Shown here piece after piece: positions 1 to 10,815 of a stretch of 64,000 nt of DNA. Under the pieces are notes generated by a model, which did not search any database, was not told where the DNA came from, and saw only the letters and a list, made by a program, of their open reading frames with translations. This stretch comes from Craterostigma plantagineum (Eukaryota > Streptophyta > Magnoliopsida > Lamiales > Linderniaceae), in contig JAPQWV010000006.1 in the NCBI GenBank assembly GCA_027422505.1, positions 10,530,501 to 10,594,500 of the forward strand. The letters are read 5' to 3'. Within the stretch, counting starts at the first letter, position 1. Every line of letters starts with the position of its first letter. Made by a program: the position numbers and the translations under genes.

Positions 1-525
1 CTCGAGGGACTCTACCGGTTCATGATGCGCCAAGTCAAGTACTTCACCGCACACGACCTTCAGATGACTCTGGAGAGAAACATGAAGAAGGTTAACATGA
101 CCGCTCTGCTCAACAGAGGACCTGAGATCGAAGGGCTTCCCAACAATCACGTGCACATCAGCTCAGTCCTAGGCATCACCTACCGCAATCCAATAGCCAA
201 GAAGAATCGGTTGATGCTGAAGACTGAGATTCATAAGTTCTGCGATGGGACGCTCAAGGTCGTCAGGAATAACATCGAGCAGAGGTTGAAAGAAATCAAT
301 CGAGATACGATACTGAGGATCCACAGATTCGTGAAAGGACAACCGCTCCTAATGGAACTACTAGAAGATATCGAGGAGCGACTGGAGCTGAGGAACATGC
401 TCAGGAACTTTGAGTACGCGCTGGGCTTGCGCATGTCATTCTTCGCCCGACGAGGACAACTAGGCAGACAAGCAATCAAGGACAAATGGGGAGAATTTAG
501 AAGATCAATTCTAATTGTGCTTTGA
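1..525 (+). CDS. env-like protein of copia element, C-terminal part (5' truncated by window edge)
   Basis: The frame is open from base 1 to a TGA at 523-525; the first in-window ATG is at 22. About 174 residues are visible. The stretch MMRQVKYFTAHDLQM matches MLRQVRFFATHDLQM in the env-like protein coded at 53874-54932, and the shared pattern continues through KKVN, F.DGTL and a C-terminal LR.NLR.FEY/FKLGLR block. Proteins of this kind sit 3' of pol in plant Sireviruses; their function is unknown and I see no signal peptide or membrane segment here. The last residues run into the LTR, so the true stop may have drifted. The region is charged and predicted helical, with several RL/EL-rich stretches. 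Confidence 0.75.
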   Translation, partial: LEGLYRFMMRQVKYFTAHDLQMTLERNMKKVNMTALLNRGPEIEGLPNNHVHISSVLGITYRNPIAKKNRLMLKTEIHKFCDGTLKVVRNNIEQRLKEINRDTILRIHRFVKGQPLLMELLEDIEERLELRNMLRNFEYALGLRMSFFARRGQLGRQAIKDKWGEFRRSILIVL

Positions 526-847
526 TTTTATTAGATGTCCTTGTAATTAGGGGCTTTATTTGTATTAGTGCATAGATTAAGACTAGTTAGATATTTATAC
601 CAAGTGTGTTTGGTATAAATACTTTGTAATCAATCGCAATCAATAGAGAAAGTTTTGGAAATTGATACGAAAGGCTTGCAATTCAATTCCTATAGAGAGA
701 AACAATAGTAACTTTCTCACTCTACTCGAATTCTCTCTCTTGTTCTTCATTTGAGTTTTTCGATCGAATCTTAATGTCAGTCATTATCATCGAATTACTT
801 AGAATTCATGCCTAGGATCATAGAGTTGTTAATCGTAGGACCTAACA
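496..847 (+). repeat. 3' LTR of the left copia element
   Basis: About 350 bp, aligned by eye with the LTR at 15804-16158 over its whole length: shared blocks include TAATTGTGCTT, TGGTATAAATAC, AACTTTCTCACTCTACTC, GAGTTTTTCGATCGAAT and a GTAGGACCTAACA end. A TATAAAT promoter-like box is at 614-620. The expected TGTTAG start is eroded; the left edge is placed after the purine-rich GGGGAGAAT. Confidence 0.75.
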
Positions 848-1500
848 CATTGCCCTATTAACATTAAATAGAATAATTAAATTTGCAGTACTGACCAGTA
901 TTTTCACGTCACTTTGATCTGGAAAAGTTCATGCTTTCCAAAATATACAACTGAGGTAGACATGACCGATTAATAATAGTCAATTATATATCACAAGTTT
1001 TTTAATGACATTGTCAAATCAAATAGTCATACAATCATATTATATCGCATAACTACATATTGAATACGGATACATGTATGTTAGAAATAAACTCTAATGC
1101 TAGAAAGTAAAGTCAATTATTAAATTTCTAATTATCTTTATAACGCGTAATAACTTTCTATCAGAACTCATTATCAGCTCACATACTAAAACTGAAATCT
1201 GCTATTTTATTAAACCTATTAAAAAGTAAATATTCAAATCATCGGCCCACAATTAATTTATTGCTTTCAACATACTGGGTTATTGTTAACGAGTGGCCCG
1301 ATGTTTTATCTTATTACTGAATTAAATTTCCAATCCCGCTACTCTAAACCCTTCCCTCGCAAAAAAGGCAGTATCGAAAACAAACTCGGAGTATATTGTT
1401 GTCGGAATTTTGGAAGAATTCGATTTTGCGCAATTGAGTGTTCAACAAGATTATTCCTCTATGTAGGCTTGAATCTCTTAATATTTGTCGTCCATTTGCC
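848..1500. other. AT-rich spacer, no gene seen
   Basis: Between the LTR and the first plausible exon of the Ulp1 pseudogene I see no coding similarity. The reading frames here (for example 1283-1558 and its antisense) match nothing I recognise and lack the copy-B counterpart. It may hold the promoter and 5' UTR of copy A. Confidence 0.5.
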
Positions 1501-4500
1501 ATGGGTGGCCAGATCTTTGAGGTTAGTGCTATGTCGTATTTATGGATGTGAAATATGATATATGCGAAAATCGAAAATTTCTGCGTGTGGGGTTTTGAAT
1601 GTATCATGTGATATTGTTAAATGATATGTTGTTATTGTTCTAAGTACCAATTTGGGTTTCTGAATGTTCAATAATATGCTACTATTGTTCCAAGTATCAT
1701 GTGATATTGTTCAATAATATGCTATTATTGTTCCAAGTATCAATTTGCGGCCGTACTTTGTTTTAATACAGGCAGTATTAGAAACACAGTTCCCTAGAGG
1801 ATCTGTTAAGCCAGGAAGAGTGGTGATATTTGCCGCTTTTAAAGATATTTGCACGTATCTAATGAAAATCTTTAATAGAGCAGAGATAGCTGAGATGGTT
1901 TCAAAGAGTCAATTTGGACGTTTTGTCTGCAGAGAATTTTCAGTTATCAGGGCAGTTGTTGTGGTATATGATGTAGTGTCAAATTAAATATGATTATACA
2001 GATGAGCTGTGGATGGTGATTGAAGATAAACCCATACGGTTTACGTCAGTAGAATACTCGCTGCTGACAGGCCTCAAATTTGGCACTGAGAATCCAATAG
2101 ATGTTAATACAGCATTTATTACAAGACATTTTGGAAACAAAACAAATTACGTTGCGAGACATAATGAACCGACTTAATACAATGAGAAGCCTTTCAGACA
2201 GTACCATCGATGTTGAGAAGCTAAAGTTGGCAAGTTTGATGTTTGTCGCTGGAGTCATTCAGTTACGAAGTAATAGAGATACCGCTTACGTCGATCATGC
2301 GATAATGTATTTGGTGGAAGATATTGAGAGATTCAATGCTTACCAAATGGGGAACCATATGATTCAATGAAACCCTAATGTCACTTAAGAGGGATCTCTC
2401 ACAGTTCAGTGATGAATCAACTGTTGAGCAAGTGAAGAAATGCCCAAACTTAAGTTTAGGAGGTTTTGTGCATCCATTTCAGGTAACAATATTGTGTTTA
2501 TTATTTCAGTTACATATCTATTGTTTCACATTGTGTTGTAACTAAATCCTCCATCCTTATTTAGATACTTGCTTATGAATATATCCCTAGAGTTGCCAAA
2601 TCGTTTGCAAAGAGACTTGAGGTAGTGGAGCCTGGCATTCCACGAATGTGTCGGTGGAAGACAAATGATTGGAGTACCAAGTACTCGCCGAGGTTGGAGC
2701 AGTTTACAGAGGCCGTTTCTTCTGAGGGTGTTGACAAATGTATTTTGCAGCCAACTATTGAAGAATCAGCTTCGCTGTTTGTTAGATCAAGTCACTTCGC
2801 AATCCAGAACCGTACTCCACTATTGCAGAAGATCAATATGTGTTTGGAGAGAGGAGTTACAGTTATTTGTCCTCCAATAGCAGGAAGAGTTTCAGCTAAA
2901 CATGCAAAAAATGTACATGCTACAGAATTTGAGGAAGAGTGTGGCCTAGAAGAGGACAACGAACATAACTGTGCGAATATCATCGGGTAGGAAAGAATTA
3001 TCCAGTGGTGATTCTAACTCGGAAGATGTTGTTTTTGTTGAGAGTAGGAAAATGTCTGGTAAGAAATCGGGAAAGGGAAAGAAACAACTTACACGCTGGG
3101 CAAAGCGACGGAATGAAAGTGATCCTTTGAGTGGGTTCGTTGATACTGTGAAGAAACCAAAGTTATCAAATAAGAAGTACAGGGTCGCGGGTAATGCTGA
3201 GGCGAAAGAGATGACGGGATGGAGGATGAGAATGCTGAGCTGGGAACAGGACATGCCAAAGGCAATCAGCACGTGCTCGATGAAGACGTTCCACAAACAG
3301 AAGGGTGTTTGGGTTTGTTAGATTTATTCTGATTTATTTATATGTTTTATATGTCTCTACCTATCATTACTAACATTATGTATTCGATTTGATAATTTTT
3401 CCTATATAATCGCTTAACTGTTTACGTGCAGTGGCGCAGAAAATGCAGGTGCTTGAATGCACAATGATGTCCATGGAAGAGAGTTTGAAGGTGTTAGGCG
3501 ACAGGGTAGTCTAGCTCAAAACGCAAGTTGACGTATTATCAGACCCTCGATGCACACGTGATGTTTTTTCTTATTCTCGATATTGATATTTTGAAATAGC
3601 ATTAGTGACAAATAAATCTACCACCTGTTTACAAATTATTTACGCAAAAACGTCCATAATATTGCTCACAATATGACGTCATGTGCAGTTGAGGAAAATC
3701 AACAACTTCTAGCTTCTAGAAGGCTTGAGCTTGCCGAGGATGCCTTTCTACGTAACAATTCTGTTGTTTCAAGACAAGCTTATACACATCGTAGGCTTGA
3801 CGAGCACATCCTGTATAAGCTAACATTTTGGTGAATAGCAGGACAAGAGATTAAATCTATGCAGCAGTGCCGTCAGAGTGGTCTTTCTGGAAATTCTCTA
3901 TCTCCAACTTTCTTCCGGACACTAATGTCAACAAGCCAACCACTCCAAAATGGTGTAAGTCTATATTTCAATATATATAGTCATAGTATTATGAAGAACT
4001 GTTGTTTACAACGATATAAAGATTTACGTATATATATTTGTATATTCATGGTTCTTTGAGAAATTGTTTGATTTTTGTTTTTAAAGCATGTTGATGAATG
4101 CATCCGTGGGTTCATTGAGATGGAATTAAAGTGCAAAATCCCATCGAAGAATGTCGCGTTCATGAGCATGCTTTTCAGTAGGATTATCATGTCGCTGTCC
4201 GGTGTCAACGAAAGTGTTAGGTTGAGTGAATTTACACCGTATACTCTTGGAAAGTACCCAGGGTGGCCTTCGTGTCCATGGAGCAGAGCAGAGACGATAG
4301 TTTTCCCGCTGGAAATCAATGGCTGTGAATGGGTTCTATGCATTATTCGACCGAATAGCGCTGAAATACAAATTTGGGACCCACTGAGTGGAGGTCATGC
4401 AGATGTCAAGTTCGTCGATAACGCAATAGACAATGTTTCTATCGTTATCAGACGTTTGCTACAGGAATTATCGGTCTTGGCAATGGACGCCACATTATCC

Positions 4501-4779
4501 ATTAAGCGCTATGAACGCCTTCCGTAGCTAAATGACAGGCAAGTTCCACAGTCTTCTCATAAAAAAATATATGTGCATTAAAAAAGACATTAAAAATATA
4601 TGTTTTTATCGTATGCAGTGGTGATAACTGTGTCCAAGTACTTTTCAGCGCATTTGCAATGATGTTTTCTGAACATATTGCAAGTGAGGTCACCAAGTCT
4701 CATTTAACGGAGTTCGGACAATATTTGACGGCAAGTGTGTTCTTCTCCTATTGGCACTGGCCGCCGTGGAATGAGTGAC
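1501..4779 (+). pseudogene. DUF1985 / Ulp1-type (C48) cysteine protease gene, copy A
   Basis: A multi-exon gene of the plant transposon-associated Ulp1 family (SUMO-protease fold). A possible short first exon is at 1501-1521; the next exon follows the acceptor at 1771. The DUF1985 part covers about 1772-2490, with the diagnostic DELWMVIEDKPIRF and SLLTGLKFG, then IDVEKLKLASLMFV and LVEDIERFNAY. A linker follows (about 2572-3960), including a basic Lys/Arg-rich segment at 2971-3321. The C48 domain runs from about 4087 (HVDECIRGFIEM) to the end (YWHWPPWNE). The catalytic His position reads E (GCEWVLC), although the following Asp (WDPLSG) and the Cys (GDNCVQV) are present, so it is probably inactive. 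Several frameshifts (near 1935, 2130, 2345 and 4470) separate the pieces. Introns retain GT/AG ends at several junctions. Its closest relative in the window is copy B. Confidence 0.85.
1625..1750 (+). repeat. 43-bp tandem repeat, about 3 degenerate copies
   Basis: Units of the form GTTCAATAATATGCT..ATTGTTCCAAGTATC start at 1666 and 1709, with a poorer copy before them. They lie in the presumed first intron of copy A. Confidence 0.7.
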
Positions 4780-6750
4780 TAAATGTGTACCATCGTTAGT
4801 TGCTGCAGTTTCGGTTATGGATGTTACTTGACGACAGACAATTGCGTTTTGTGGTGTACGGTATCATTTCTTTAACTATGTGTTGACATTAGTAGCTAAA
4901 TATGTCTGTTCTAATTTTATGTCGTATGTTGAACCTCTTCGTAACCTATGCGTCGATACTGTTTCATAACTATTTCTGGTTTTACTGTTATAGATTAATC
5001 GAGATTATACACCGTCTTGATTGATTGTTAAAATATGGAGTATTTCACTAAACAATTTTAACATTCCCATAATTTATATTGGGGTATTCTAAACAGGGCA
5101 TGTGTTGGATATTCCGTTAGATACATAATTATAATATTGCATGCTACCTTAGAAATCATTTTTAGGTGATATGGGGCATAATAATATTTCAGTCGTGTAT
5201 TATAAATATTGTCAAATATAAATTTAATATGTGTACTAATATAAAAATATTGCATTACGTTTTATTAACATTTGTTGAGTAATTTTCGTACAGTCGTCCA
5301 GTTTCTTGCGGGTGTAAAGAGTATGTGGTGGAACATTTATTCTGATTTCTTTGCTAGAAGTACTTATAAAAGACTTATACGCCTTTTACAAATTTCCTGT
5401 GTGCCTTCAATAATTTCTATGTATCATGGAATTCTTAAACATGTAAAAAATATGAATATACACTACTGATGAAAGTTATGTATTGTAAAGAATGTCAAAT
5501 GTACATTTTTTTAATTGTATCATAGAAATAATTATAATATAGCATGATACATTAGAAATCATTTTTACTTGATATGGTCCCTAATAATATTTCAGTTGTG
5601 GGTTGTAAATAATGTCAACTATAAAATTTAAACGTTTAAAATATAAAAATATTGCATTATGTTTCAATAACAATCATGCAATTGTTTGCGTACAGTCGTC
5701 CATTTTCTTGCGGGTGTAAAGGGAATGTATTGGAAAACATTTATTCTGAATTCTTTCTTTGAAGTTCTACATAACTGTGTTTCTAATTACATAATCCTTG
5801 ATAAACATTTATTTAGGTTTTTGTCTTGTTTTTGTACAACGGTTATTAAAGCAGTCCTATAATTTAAGGGTTTGTCCAATTTTTGCGCGGCTTCTATTGA
5901 AACAGTTGTGTATTTTAACATACATGAGATCGTGCATAATTTCAAAGGGATCCTAGCCATGTAAGCACGTCGTAATATTGCATTATAGCATTATACAACA
6001 GTGGTGCATTCATATGAAAAATATTACGACCGTAATATTAATACATTACAGGTACATATGTAATTAGGTACCCGATTTGTATATCATTATACCAATATAA
6101 AGTTGCTCAGTATGATTATTACAGGATCGCCTTGAACCTTCTTTAATATAGAATAAATCAATAAATCTATCAGTATACAATATTTATGAAGGTTTAAACG
6201 AACCTCTCAAACTTATTAAGCAATTTCGATTCATTGACACATTTAATTTGATATGAAAATCGAAATTTTAACTATTTTACGCAACTGTTATTGAATTCTT
6301 TTCAGTATTATACTAATAACAAATTTTCCAAATATAAAATTATGTTACACCGTTATGTTCCCCTTTGAGGAAGTCAAGAGACAAAAACTGTATGATAAAT
6401 TAATTCGCTATAACGTTTTTAAAATCATTAGTTTCTTTTTATGATATTAATACATGCATGTATTAACCTTATCACACCCCCCATTAAAGATGGATGAATT
6501 TATTGAATATCTGCATCAGCGATAGCTATATGTTTCAGCGAATTGAAGAATTTTATGGAATTGTCTTACATTGTATGTATCTGGTTCCAAAACAACGTAT
6601 CTTAATATGCAAATCGACTCCTCAGATATCTCCAACAGAGTTAACAACTTGCCCTTGCCGAGTATGGAATAGTGAGTCGAAGTATAATTGCAAAAGGGGA
6701 TCTGGCATAATAGAAACCAATCGAAGTACATTTACCAAAAACCCAAGGGT
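4780..6750. other. AT-rich non-coding stretch after Ulp1 copy A
   Basis: No coding similarity was found. It contains the tandem duplication at 5125-5766, CAGTCGT motifs at about 5192, 5291 and 5693, and a segment near 6165-6240 that weakly resembles 28060-28125 (shared CAATTTCGATTCAT). This is probably the 3' flank or terminal region of the element that carried copy A, or the 5' flank of the Helitron. Confidence 0.5.
5125..5766 (+). repeat. tandem duplication, two copies with about 403-bp period
   Basis: The segment at 5125-5362 recurs at 5528-5766 with scattered changes. Landmarks are ATAATTATAATAT, AGAAATCATTTTTA, TAATAATATTTCAGT and GTACAGTCGTCCA (the motif CAGTCGTCC at 5291 and 5693), followed by TTTCTTGCGGGTGTAAAG. 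Confidence 0.85.
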
Positions 6751-7455
6751 AGATAATGGCAAAGGATTTTGAAGATTCCATTGACAAGATATTTCGGGAA
6801 CTACGCAATGTGATTAATCATTTAGCAGGAAGAATGGCAAATCAAATGGATTGTTATTCAAAAACTGAAAGTCGACAGTGTGGGAATTTGCTAATGAGCT
6901 AAGATTCACTTACACAATATATACAATACAGATCACGACTTTTCGACAACCAGTATCTATCAATTTTACAGGGAAATTCCGGAGCAGCTCTGCAGCTTGG
7001 TATTGAAATCTTTCTTTAATTTCAAATAAGTTGCTATGAAAATTATCTGTTTCTTCAATTATTAATTTACGTTGTAGATTATAATACAGAGGTGCAGCAT
7101 AGAAGGAAAAGACTATTCTTTGAGGAAAATAATGTCAATGATTATACGGATAATCGCCAAACTGGTACTACAAATTTCCCCTGCAATTATATTACATGTA
7201 TGTGCTGGTATGCTGAATGCTAATATATTTGAACATTATATCGACATATATAATCTGCAAATCTTCTAATACCAACAGCAAAGAAAAGCCGCAGCATGCA
7301 CAACGAACATACAGAAGCTGTTGGATATAATGAAGAAAGACCTCGAACTTTGTTGAAGGTAAGTGAAATACTTTGTTTAGAATTTGTCATAGAATAGTTT
7401 CAAAATGATGTTCTGATATGAATTCAGGGGTTGCTCGGGGAGTTCATTTTCAAAT
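6751..7455 (+). other. possible 5' exons of the Helitron gene; not resolved
   Basis: A short frame at 6757-6901 (starts MAKDFEDSIDKIFREL) and small open segments near 7080-7200 and 7290-7360 (the latter ending at a GTAAGTG donor) precede the recognisable zinc-finger part of the Helitron protein. I cannot assign them a family. The arrangement would suit small upstream exons. Confidence 0.3.
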
Positions 7456-9188
7456 AAAAGGAACAGCTCAAATTCTACAGTGATTAACACAGAGAACATT
7501 AGTCAATGTCCTCACTATCATGCATTGATGTGGAAATCAGAGTGAGCAAAAGCAAAAGTTAGTAGCAACAATTTAGTGTTTTCACTCTGTTGTAGCCAAG
7601 GAAGAGTTTCACTTCCTCCACTTGAACAACCTCCGTTATATCTTGAAGAAAAGTTATCTGATATATCTTTTCGGCAATCTATACGAGTCTATACTCAATC
7701 CTTTCCTTCACATCAATGGGTGCAAAAATAGACTCAACGGTAAAACAAAGAACAGGTTCGTACGTCTACAGAATACACGGACAAAACTGTCATAATATTG
7801 GTTCATTACTTCCCGCTGAAGGAGACTCTCCAGAATTTACTCAACTCTATATCTACGACACATCAAATGAAGTTTCAAACCGTTTAGGTACATTGGGCAG
7901 TCTGGATTCCATGACCAGATACCCTACTCAAATAGGGTCCACAGCTCTATCAAAAGAGGTTACATAACTATGTGTGAGTACTATGCATATCAAATACGAA
8001 CAAGATTATCGGAGGGTCAAGGTATTGTCCGATCTGGACGTCTGCTCCATCAGTATTGTCGATGCTTACACCGCGATCAAACAAGGAAGACTGCGTTGGA
8101 TAAGAAATAATCAAAAGACATTAAGAGCATATATTTATTATAACATTGCTGATGTTGTAACCAGAGGAGAGACTAATGCAAAATCTATAGGCAAGAAGAT
8201 CATATTACCGTCTTCGTTCAGTGGCTCTCCCGGATATATGTTGGAAAACTTGACGCTCTTGCTTTATGCATGTGGTACAATAATCCACATCTATTCATTA
8301 CTATCAAAGCAAATCCTAACTGAGACGAAATAACAGATCATTTGCAAAAATATGGCAATGATAGCTTTAATGATAGGCCAGATTTGCAGTGTCGAGTTTT
8401 TAAGATAAAGCTGGATAATTTGATTCTGATATTCGAAAAGGAATATTCTTTGGCCCCGTGGTTGCATGTGTATTTTCTACACAATACTCTCAAATATTTT
8501 ATGCCAGTGATGAGGAAAACATTTTCCAAAAAAATTCAATGATACAAGCATATCTTTTTTTTGTAGTGTTGAATACAATAGAATTTCAGAATAGAGGCCT
8601 GCCACATGCACATATATTGATTTGGTTAACTGGGCGTGATGGACATCCAAGTCCTTCGAGGGTAGACTCAGTATTCCAGACATAGATGTGGACGAGGAAG
8701 GATATTATTTAGTCAAACAATTTATGATGCATGGACCGTGTGGTTTGGACAGACCAAACAATGCTTGCATGGAAAATCACAGGTGCACAAAAAATTTCCC
8801 TAAACAGTATAATGAGACAATGACAATAGATGAGACTGGTTATGTGAGATTCGGGGAGGAGAATAGATAGGATTTATATTACAAAGAAGAAAATCCGCAT
8901 GGATAAAAGTTATGTTGTGCGTCTGCCACTGCTAAAAAAATATCATGCTCATATAAACGTTGAATGGTGTAATAGAAGTAAAACAATCAAATACCTCTTC
9001 AAGTATATTACAAAGGGAGTGATAAAGCAACAAAGATCATACAAAGCAGAAATGCGGTAGATGCTGGAATTGATAACTCTGGAAAAATGACCCATAACAT
9101 TGATGAAATAAAGAGATATCTTGACTGTAGGTATTAATTTGCTTGCGAAGCTATGTGGAGGATATTTGCCTTTGACATACATTATAGA
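7456..9188 (+). pseudogene. Helitron Rep-helicase, N-terminal and Rep part
   Basis: This is the first half of a Helitron transposase (HUH rolling-circle nuclease fused to a PIF1-type helicase). In order: a zinc-finger-like start CPHYHALMWKSE (one Cys of the usual CPxC reads Tyr), FSLCCSQGRVSLPPL near 7570-7625, the Helitron N-domain with TSMGAKIDSTV and NIGSLLPAEGDSPEFTQLYIYD (7712-7860), then the HUH motif GLPHAHILIWL (8596-8628). The CMENHRCTKNFPK block (8761-8800) and the two-tyrosine motif KYLFKYITKG (about 8985-9016) follow. The catalytic histidines and both tyrosines are present. Frameshifts and stops (near 7967, 8330, 8540, 8683 and 8869) make it non-functional. The last residues, FAFDIHYR, are cut by the nested Helitron at 9189, and the protein resumes at 10816. 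Confidence 0.9.
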
Positions 9189-10815
9189 CTAGTTTTTTGC
9201 CCGTGCAATGAACGGGTCTTAATATAATAGGTAATATAATTTACTATTATAATTTAATATGTGTTAATACAAAAGATGCAAATAGTTGTCGATTATAAAC
9301 TATAAAATCGTAAACTACACAAGAAAACGTAATATATAAATCAATATTGTATCTAATGAGAAAAAAGAAGAAAACTATCTAATGACAACATACTCTTTGC
9401 TTGAAGAATAGATAATTATACTTCTCCTCCCAATCGACTCTAAAAACATGTGAAACTTACTTCATCATCGCTTGATTTTGGCGCCCTCAATATAAACACA
9501 AATTTCGACATCAGGTGAGTATTCATGTAATCTTCTAGTAAGAATGACCCATCATCTCCACCCTATAATATTGTCCAAAAAAATAAATTTAAGACCCGTG
9601 AAAAAGTTGAACCGTAACAACATTTATACCTCAATGTAAATCTGCTCTAATTCCGATGCTGATATGCCTAATATGACCTTCGCATGAATGATCATTCCAG
9701 CATGTCAACTTGGACCAGATTTGTTACTAATTGTTGTCTTTAATCTATATCTGTAGGTCAGACAAAAATTTAAGAATAAGAAATAAGAAAATATACTTTT
9801 TAATTTAATCAGATAAATGCATAAATTCATTTATATTTCGAACGAATTGATTACCTCGTGATAGTGTGTGTAACCAACCTATTGCAAGTTATGCAATAAC
9901 CATCCGTGACCTCGTTTATCTTACAGAGGGGACACGATTCGTACGAAATTGTCGCCATCTATGTGAGCTATAATACGCATACACGAAAAAACTGAATCTG
10001 CATGAAAACAATATATTCTATCATTAACATGATATAACGAATACTTTATTTGCGGAGAAAGTAAGGGAATATAACATTATCAGCGAAACGGTAGTCAGTT
10101 AAGTTGATTGGAACAGCATCAAGCAAGCTGTGTACTTGATGTAGAATGTTTCCTTGTCTTTGACTCAATAGAATATGGTTTCGTACAATATTATCCCTAG
10201 CATACCTGACAAACAATGATGTTTTAGTTAAAGGATATTCAAAGGGAATAAATTGGAATGATTATTGAAAATTTGATCTTATAGCATAACATAAAACTGA
10301 AAAGATAATTTGAAATTACGTCCCGAAAATCAATACTTTTTTATGTAGATAGTCCAAGTTGAAAACCGAAATTATATATGATAGCATACCCGTGACCACA
10401 ACTCGTGCCGAGAAAAAAGGAGAAAGCAATAATATGCCGTTCACAATAGATCTAAAGAAAATTCTAAATAATCTTAACATACACAACGTCAAATCGAACC
10501 CCGAAATGTAAAGCAACAAAACATTAATAACTCGGGGAAATCAAAAACATTATTATGGAAGAGATGAAGACGAACAGGAAAATAAGCAACTGATAGCGTA
10601 GTGGAGGAACGAGGAAATTTTTTAATTTAATATAGATATGTGGACATGTTTCGATATAGGCACTAAACTTCTTCAACGTGGGTATGCATTTTTGTTTGCG
10701 TAAATGTTGGTTTTTTTAACTTGGGAGGTGGTTTTTTTTATAGGTTATGTATTTTTATTTTAAAGATGGGACACGTGTGTACTGTGTAGTGGAGTTGGAT
10801 TCTTTTATGTTATGA
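9189..10815 (-). mobile_element. non-autonomous Helitron nested in the Helitron gene
   Basis: Read on the minus strand, this 1,627-bp segment starts TCATAACATAAAAGAATCC and ends with a hairpin (CCCGT..ACGGG, about 9199-9217) followed by AAAAAACTAG. It sits between A and T, the canonical Helitron target (A^TC...CTAG^T). Removing it joins HYR to TTT, giving HYRF, as expected in Helitron helicases. It has no Rep or helicase of its own but carries a replication protein A fragment on the same strand, a cargo known in plant Helitrons. Confidence 0.85.
9461..9958 (-). pseudogene. replication protein A large-subunit (RPA70) C-terminal fragment
   Basis: Three exon-like pieces can be read on the minus strand. 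Exon 9958-9855 starts MATISYESCPLCK and contains VTDGYCITCN, resembling the C-x2-C...C-x2-C zinc ribbon of RPA70. Exon 9750-9632 has YRLKTTISNKSG and LGISASELEQIYIE, matching the OB-fold C region. Exon 9562-9461 starts GGDDGSFLLEDYMN and ends at an intact GTAAGT donor. Junctions show CAG or TAG acceptors and GT donors. A stop after SGPS in the second piece and the lack of other RPA domains mark it as a decayed fragment. RPA binds single-stranded DNA in replication; Helitron copies may assist rolling-circle transposition, which is inference. Confidence 0.7.

Larger units (their letters stand above)
1..847 (+). mobile_element. Sirevirus-like Ty1/copia retrotransposon, 3' end only
   Basis: The window opens inside the 3' part of a copia-type LTR retrotransposon. 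An env-like reading frame runs from the window edge and is followed directly by an LTR-like block ending in CCTAACA. The env-like product resembles the C-terminal part of the env-like protein of the minus-strand element at 53874-54932. The LTR resembles the one at 15804-16158, which has a tRNA-Met primer site behind it, so the two belong to one LTR family. Gag, pol and the 5' LTR lie outside the window. Confidence 0.8.

Noticed and set aside
1283..1607. Overlapping frames on both strands before Ulp1 copy A
   Set aside because: No counterpart upstream of copy B and no recognisable motif.
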